Positions 61,264 through 64,000 of a DNA stretch of 64,000 bases are shown in pieces; positions within the stretch are counted from its first letter, which is position 1, and each line of letters opens with the position of its first letter. Made by a program: the position numbers and the translations under genes. The DNA is from Thiemannella venezuelensis. GTDB taxonomy: Bacteria > Actinomycetota > Actinomycetes > Streptosporangiales > Streptosporangiaceae. The notes beneath the pieces were generated by a model that was not told where the DNA came from, made no database searches, and saw only the letters and a list, made by a program, of their open reading frames with translations. The stretch lies in the NCBI RefSeq assembly GCF_014203605.1, contig NZ_JACHJJ010000021.1, forward strand, positions 1-64,000, given 5' to 3'.

Positions 61264-62996
61264 AGCCCGTCACCAGGGCGGCCATCGCGCTGGCCCGCTT
61301 CGACCTGCGCCGCTACCTCGTTGGCGGCCTGCTCTGGCTGCCGGTCAGCGTCCTGCCGCTCGGCGGCGGCCTGATCCTGCAGCAGGTGTTCGACCACCTC
61401 GCCGCCCACCGGGTGCCGCTGCTGCTGTGCGCGGCCTTCGTCGGGGTGGAGCTGGTCCGCGGCCTGACGACCGTCGTCGCCTGGACCTACGGCGACTACT
61501 GGTGGAGCGCGGCGGCGACCCTGCTCCGGGCCAACGTGCTGCGCTCGGTCCTGATCGGCCGGGGGCGGGTGCCGTACTCCTCCGGCGAGGCGCTGGCCCG
61601 GCTCCGCGACGACGTGAGCGAGGTGGTGGGGTTCGTGGACGAGTCCGTTCCGCTGGCCGGGGCCGCGCTCTTCAGCACCGCGGCGCTGGCGGTCCTGGCG
61701 TCCGTGGACCCGGTCGTCACACTGGTCCTGGTGCTGCCGACGATCGCGATCGGCGTGCTGAGCAGGCTGGTGAACCGGCTGATCGGGCGGTTGCACCGGC
61801 GGGCCGGCGCGCTGGGCGCGGCCGTCGCCGGCCACCTCGGAGAGGTCTTCGGCGGCATACTGACGATCAAGACCGCGGGAGCGGAGGAGGCGGTGCTGGA
61901 GCGGCTGCGCCGGCACAACCGCCTGCGCCGCGACGCGGCGGTGAAGGACCGGCTCGCGACCGACCTGCTGGGCGCCGCGACCGGTGCCACCGTCGAGATC
62001 AGCATCGGCCTGGTCCTGCTGCTGTCCGCCCCGGCCATGCGCCGGGGCGACTTCACGGTGGGCGATCTGGCGCTGTTCACCTCCTACGCCGGCTGGCTCA
62101 CCGCGCTGCCGAGGACCGTCGGCGCGATCCTGGCGCGGATGCCCCAGGCGGGCGTCTCCGTCGAGCGGCTCACCCGGATGACGGGGCCGGGCGAGGATCC
62201 GGCCCGCGACACCGGCGTCTGGTTCCACCGGGAGTACCCCGCCGCGGCCGGACCGGCCCACGGAGATCCGCTGGAGGTGCTGCAGGCGCGGGGACTCACC
62301 GCCGGGCACGGTCTGCACGGAGTGGACCTGGAGATCAGGCGGGGATCGTTCACGGTGGTCACCGGCGCGGTCGGCGCCGGCAAGACCACGTTGCTGCGGG
62401 CCCTGCTCGGGCTGGAGCCGCTGGTGGCCGGGACGATCCTCTGGAACGGCGGGCGGGTGGCCGACCCCGGCGGGTTCATGGTGCCCGGCCGGGTCGCCTA
62501 CGCCGGGCAGGTGCCGCGGCTGTTCTCCGCCACCCTCCGCGAGAACCTGTTGCTCGGCCGGTCCGGCGACCGGCTGGAGCGGGCGGTGGGGCTGGCGGCG
62601 TTCGACCTCGACCTGGCCGGGATGCCCGAGGGTCTGGACACCGTCGTCGGCCCCCGCGGGGCGCGGCTCTCCGGCGGCCAGGCGCAGCGGGTGGCCGCCG
62701 CGCGGGCGCTGGTCCGCTCGCCGGACCTGCTCGTGGTGGACGACGTGTCCTCGGCCCTGGACGTGGAGACGGAGCGGCGGCTGTGGGAGCGGATCACCGG
62801 CGCCTGCACGCTGCTGGTCGTCTCCCACCGGCCGTCCGTGCTGGCCCGGGCCGACCAGGTCGTCGTCCTCGACCGGGGCCGGGTGGCCGGCCGGGGAACG
62901 CTGGACGAGCTCCTGGAGACCTGCCCCGAGATGCGGCGGTTGTGGTCGCTCGGTCCGCCGGTCGCGCCGGCGCCGGAGCGTCCGGCCGATGCATGA
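61260..62996 (+). CDS. Heterodimeric ABC exporter, subunit 2 (TMD-NBD)
   Basis: The 578-residue half-exporter has six membrane helices and an ATPase with Walker A GAVGAGKTT, a canonical signature LSGGQAQRVAAARALV and H-loop VSHR. Walker B ends in LLVVDDVSSAL, with Asp in place of the catalytic Glu. Combined with subunit 1 this gives one complete and one degenerate ATP site, the normal asymmetry of heterodimeric exporters. GTG 61260 overlaps the previous stop. Confidence 0.92.
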   Translation: MKPVTRAAIALARFDLRRYLVGGLLWLPVSVLPLGGGLILQQVFDHLAAHRVPLLLCAAFVGVELVRGLTTVVAWTYGDYWWSAAATLLRANVLRSVLIGRGRVPYSSGEALARLRDDVSEVVGFVDESVPLAGAALFSTAALAVLASVDPVVTLVLVLPTIAIGVLSRLVNRLIGRLHRRAGALGAAVAGHLGEVFGGILTIKTAGAEEAVLERLRRHNRLRRDAAVKDRLATDLLGAATGATVEISIGLVLLLSAPAMRRGDFTVGDLALFTSYAGWLTALPRTVGAILARMPQAGVSVERLTRMTGPGEDPARDTGVWFHREYPAAAGPAHGDPLEVLQARGLTAGHGLHGVDLEIRRGSFTVVTGAVGAGKTTLLRALLGLEPLVAGTILWNGGRVADPGGFMVPGRVAYAGQVPRLFSATLRENLLLGRSGDRLERAVGLAAFDLDLAGMPEGLDTVVGPRGARLSGGQAQRVAAARALVRSPDLLVVDDVSSALDVETERRLWERITGACTLLVVSHRPSVLARADQVVVLDRGRVAGRGTLDELLETCPEMRRLWSLGPPVAPAPERPADA

Positions 62997-63000
62997 ACCG

Positions 63001-63029
63001 GTGTTCCCGGAGTGGCCCTCCGGGAACAC
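63001..63029 (+). terminator. Rho-independent-type terminator of the exporter operon
   Basis: GTGTTCCCGGAG (63001-63012) and CTCCGGGAACAC (63018-63029) form a perfect 12-bp stem with a 5-nt loop, 5 nt after the exporter stop, followed by TGTTGCTCAT. Confidence 0.88.
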
Positions 63030-63105
63030 TGTTGCTCATATGTGATTGATTTCCCGTCTATAAGAGCAATACTAAACACATCACCACAACATCGGATCGC
63101 TCGGC

Positions 63106-63117
63106 TGGTATAGACCA
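63106..63117. promoter_or_regulatory. DasR-like operator box 1
   Basis: TGGTATAGACCA matches the DasR consensus TGGTCTAGACCA at 11 of 12 bases and is extended to a longer palindrome GCTGGT-ATAG-ACCAGC (63104-63119). It lies about 210 nt upstream of the sugar-binding protein gene. Confidence 0.6.
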
Positions 63118-63147
63118 GCGGATCGGCGTTGTGAAACTGATATCAGC

Positions 63148-63159
63148 CGGTATGGACCA
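63148..63159. promoter_or_regulatory. DasR-like operator box 2
   Basis: CGGTATGGACCA matches the DasR consensus at 9 of 12 bases, with the right half GGACCA conserved. It lies 31 nt after box 1. Confidence 0.4.
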
Positions 63160-63280
63160 ATCGGTTTCCGGTGCTTAGCGTGGTCCGCATCACAGACGGC
63201 CGGAGTCTCTCGATGGAAGGTTCTGACCGGCTGGATCGCAGGAATACCGTGCGGCCGAGGTGCTCTCGGCGCCCCCCAAC

Positions 63281-63292
63281 TGGTACGGACCA
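63281..63292. promoter_or_regulatory. DasR-like operator box 3
   Basis: TGGTACGGACCA matches the DasR consensus at 9 of 12 bases, with both half-sites TGGT and ACCA intact. It lies 35 nt upstream of the GTG of the sugar-binding protein gene, a position suited to repression. Confidence 0.5.
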
Positions 63293-63326
63293 GGATGGCC
63301 CGTATGACGATCAAGGTGGTAGTCAC

Positions 63327-64000
63327 GTGAACAAGAGACTCGTCGGCGCCGTCACGCTCGGGCTGTCCGCCGCCCTGGTCCTGACCGCATGCGGCTCGCA
63401 GAGCCCCTCCGGCGGGGACACGGCGGAGGGCGGCGAGGTGACGCTCAAGCTCGTCGCCGCCGACTACGGCGACGGTCCCACCGCCGACAACAGCGGCGAC
63501 AAGTTCTGGAAGGGCGTCATCGGCGAGTTCGAGGCGGCCAACCCCGGCATCAAGGTCGACGTCCAGGTCATCAACTGGAACGACATCGACAAGCAGGTCG
63601 CCACCATGGTGCAGAACGGGCAGGTGCCCGACATCCTGCAGACCGGCGACTACTCCGGCTTCGTCAAGGACGGCCTGCTCTACAAGAGCGACGAGGTCCT
63701 CTCGCCGGCCACCGCCTCCGACATGCTGGAGAAGTTCGCCGACTTCGGCAAGGTCGACGGCACCGGCTACGGCATCCCGTTCGTCTCCTCGGCCCGCGCC
63801 CTGTTCTACAACAAGGACCTGTTCGACAAGGCCGGCATCGCCGAGGCGCCCAAGACCTGGGACGAGGTCAAGGCCGCGGCGGAGAAGCTCAAGGCCGCCG
63901 GGGTCAGCCAGCCGTTCGGCCTGCCGCTGGGCAACGAGGAGGCCCAGGCCGAGTCGTTCCTGTGGTTCATGGGCAACGGCGGAGGCTACAAGGACGCCTC
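63327..64000 (+). CDS. Sugar ABC transporter substrate-binding lipoprotein (partial, runs off window)
   Basis: GTG 63327 follows AAGGTGG and opens 224 codons to the window end. NKRLVGAVTLGLSAALVLTACGS is a lipoprotein signal with lipobox LTAC. The mature part (WKGVIGEFEAANPGIKVDVQ, MVQNGQVPDILQTGDY, FVSSARALFYNKDLFDKAGI, PKTWDEVKAAAEKLKAAG) is a family 1 extracellular sugar-binding domain. The DasR-like boxes suggest an aminosugar or chito-oligosaccharide as ligand. Permease genes probably follow outside the window. Confidence 0.9.
   Translation, partial: MNKRLVGAVTLGLSAALVLTACGSQSPSGGDTAEGGEVTLKLVAADYGDGPTADNSGDKFWKGVIGEFEAANPGIKVDVQVINWNDIDKQVATMVQNGQVPDILQTGDYSGFVKDGLLYKSDEVLSPATASDMLEKFADFGKVDGTGYGIPFVSSARALFYNKDLFDKAGIAEAPKTWDEVKAAAEKLKAAGVSQPFGLPLGNEEAQAESFLWFMGNGGGYKDA

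Noticed and set aside
47699-62996. One lanthipeptide cluster made of the LanC-like gene, the 36-residue peptide and the ABC exporter.
   Set aside because: The LanC-like gene is broken and more than 10 kb away, with unrelated operons between, and the peptide has no Cys.

Overview
The window is high-GC DNA (clearly above 70% G+C by eye) with GTG/TTG starts, many 4-bp ATGA/GTGA gene overlaps, and the actinobacterial proteins RbpA, WhiB, DUF5753 and DUF5709. It comes from an actinomycete, perhaps a member of the Streptosporangiales; that order is an inference from overall style, not from a marker gene.

Layout. (1) 293-8803: an eight-gene, almost fully translationally coupled operon encoding a class III nucleotidyl cyclase-like protein, a degenerate P-loop/HEAT-like protein, an SPFH/Band-7-like protein, a membrane PP2C phosphatase, a membrane kinase-like protein, a TerY-like vWA protein, an XRE-DUF5753 regulator and a three-helix membrane protein resembling the Pycsar effector PycTM (DUF5706). 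This looks like a composite signalling/anti-phage system and is the main find. (2) 8.8-13.2 kb: two secreted proteases and a DUF4132 protein. (3) 13.3-19.7 kb: housekeeping and regulatory genes (rbpA with a sigma-R type promoter, UMF1-type MFS transporter, GDPD, hotdog protein, WhiB, topoisomerase IB, two PPOX flavoproteins). (4) Two cobalamin blocks: cobL-cobM (19.7-21.8 kb) and cbiD, cobK, cobIJ, cobH, cobG, cobN (30.5-40.0 kb). cobN is preceded by a B12 riboswitch and a coupled leader ORF. (5) 21.8-30.3 kb: a SpoIIE phosphatase, an SMR exporter divergent from an XRE-cupin regulator, a GNAT, a VOC/WYL divergent pair with a palindromic operator, and acidic low-complexity proteins. (6) 40.1-48.9 kb: a P450 and a region rich in broken genes (alpha/beta hydrolase, MFS, WYL regulator, IS5 transposase, LanC-like), mixed with LysE, TetR/MDR, an iron-regulated siderophore-interacting protein and a CHAP protein. 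Two further broken genes, a multicopper oxidase and a bPH-like membrane protein, lie at 26.3-27.2 kb. (7) 49-52.4 kb: a sulfonate/taurine-type ABC operon ending in an Rrf2 regulator. (8) 52.5-59.3 kb: a winged-helix protein, an old yellow enzyme, a hydrolase, a second P450 and an FAD-Rieske oxidoreductase. (9) 59.5-63.0 kb: a 36-residue peptide gene running into a heterodimeric ABC exporter. (10) 63.1-64.0 kb: three DasR-like operator motifs before a truncated sugar-binding lipoprotein gene.

How the parts work together. In the first operon, the cyclase at one end and the membrane effector-like protein at the other would give a second-messenger/effector pair, with the phosphatase, kinase and vWA triad between them as a likely sensor or gate. 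The corrin genes cover most of the ring-methylation steps plus cobalt insertion, with CbiD standing in for CobF alongside the oxygen-dependent CobG. Several regulatory sites can be read directly: the sigma-R promoter, the IdeR/DtxR box, the WYL and TetR palindromes, the B12 riboswitch and the DasR-like boxes. No tRNA, rRNA or CRISPR array was seen.
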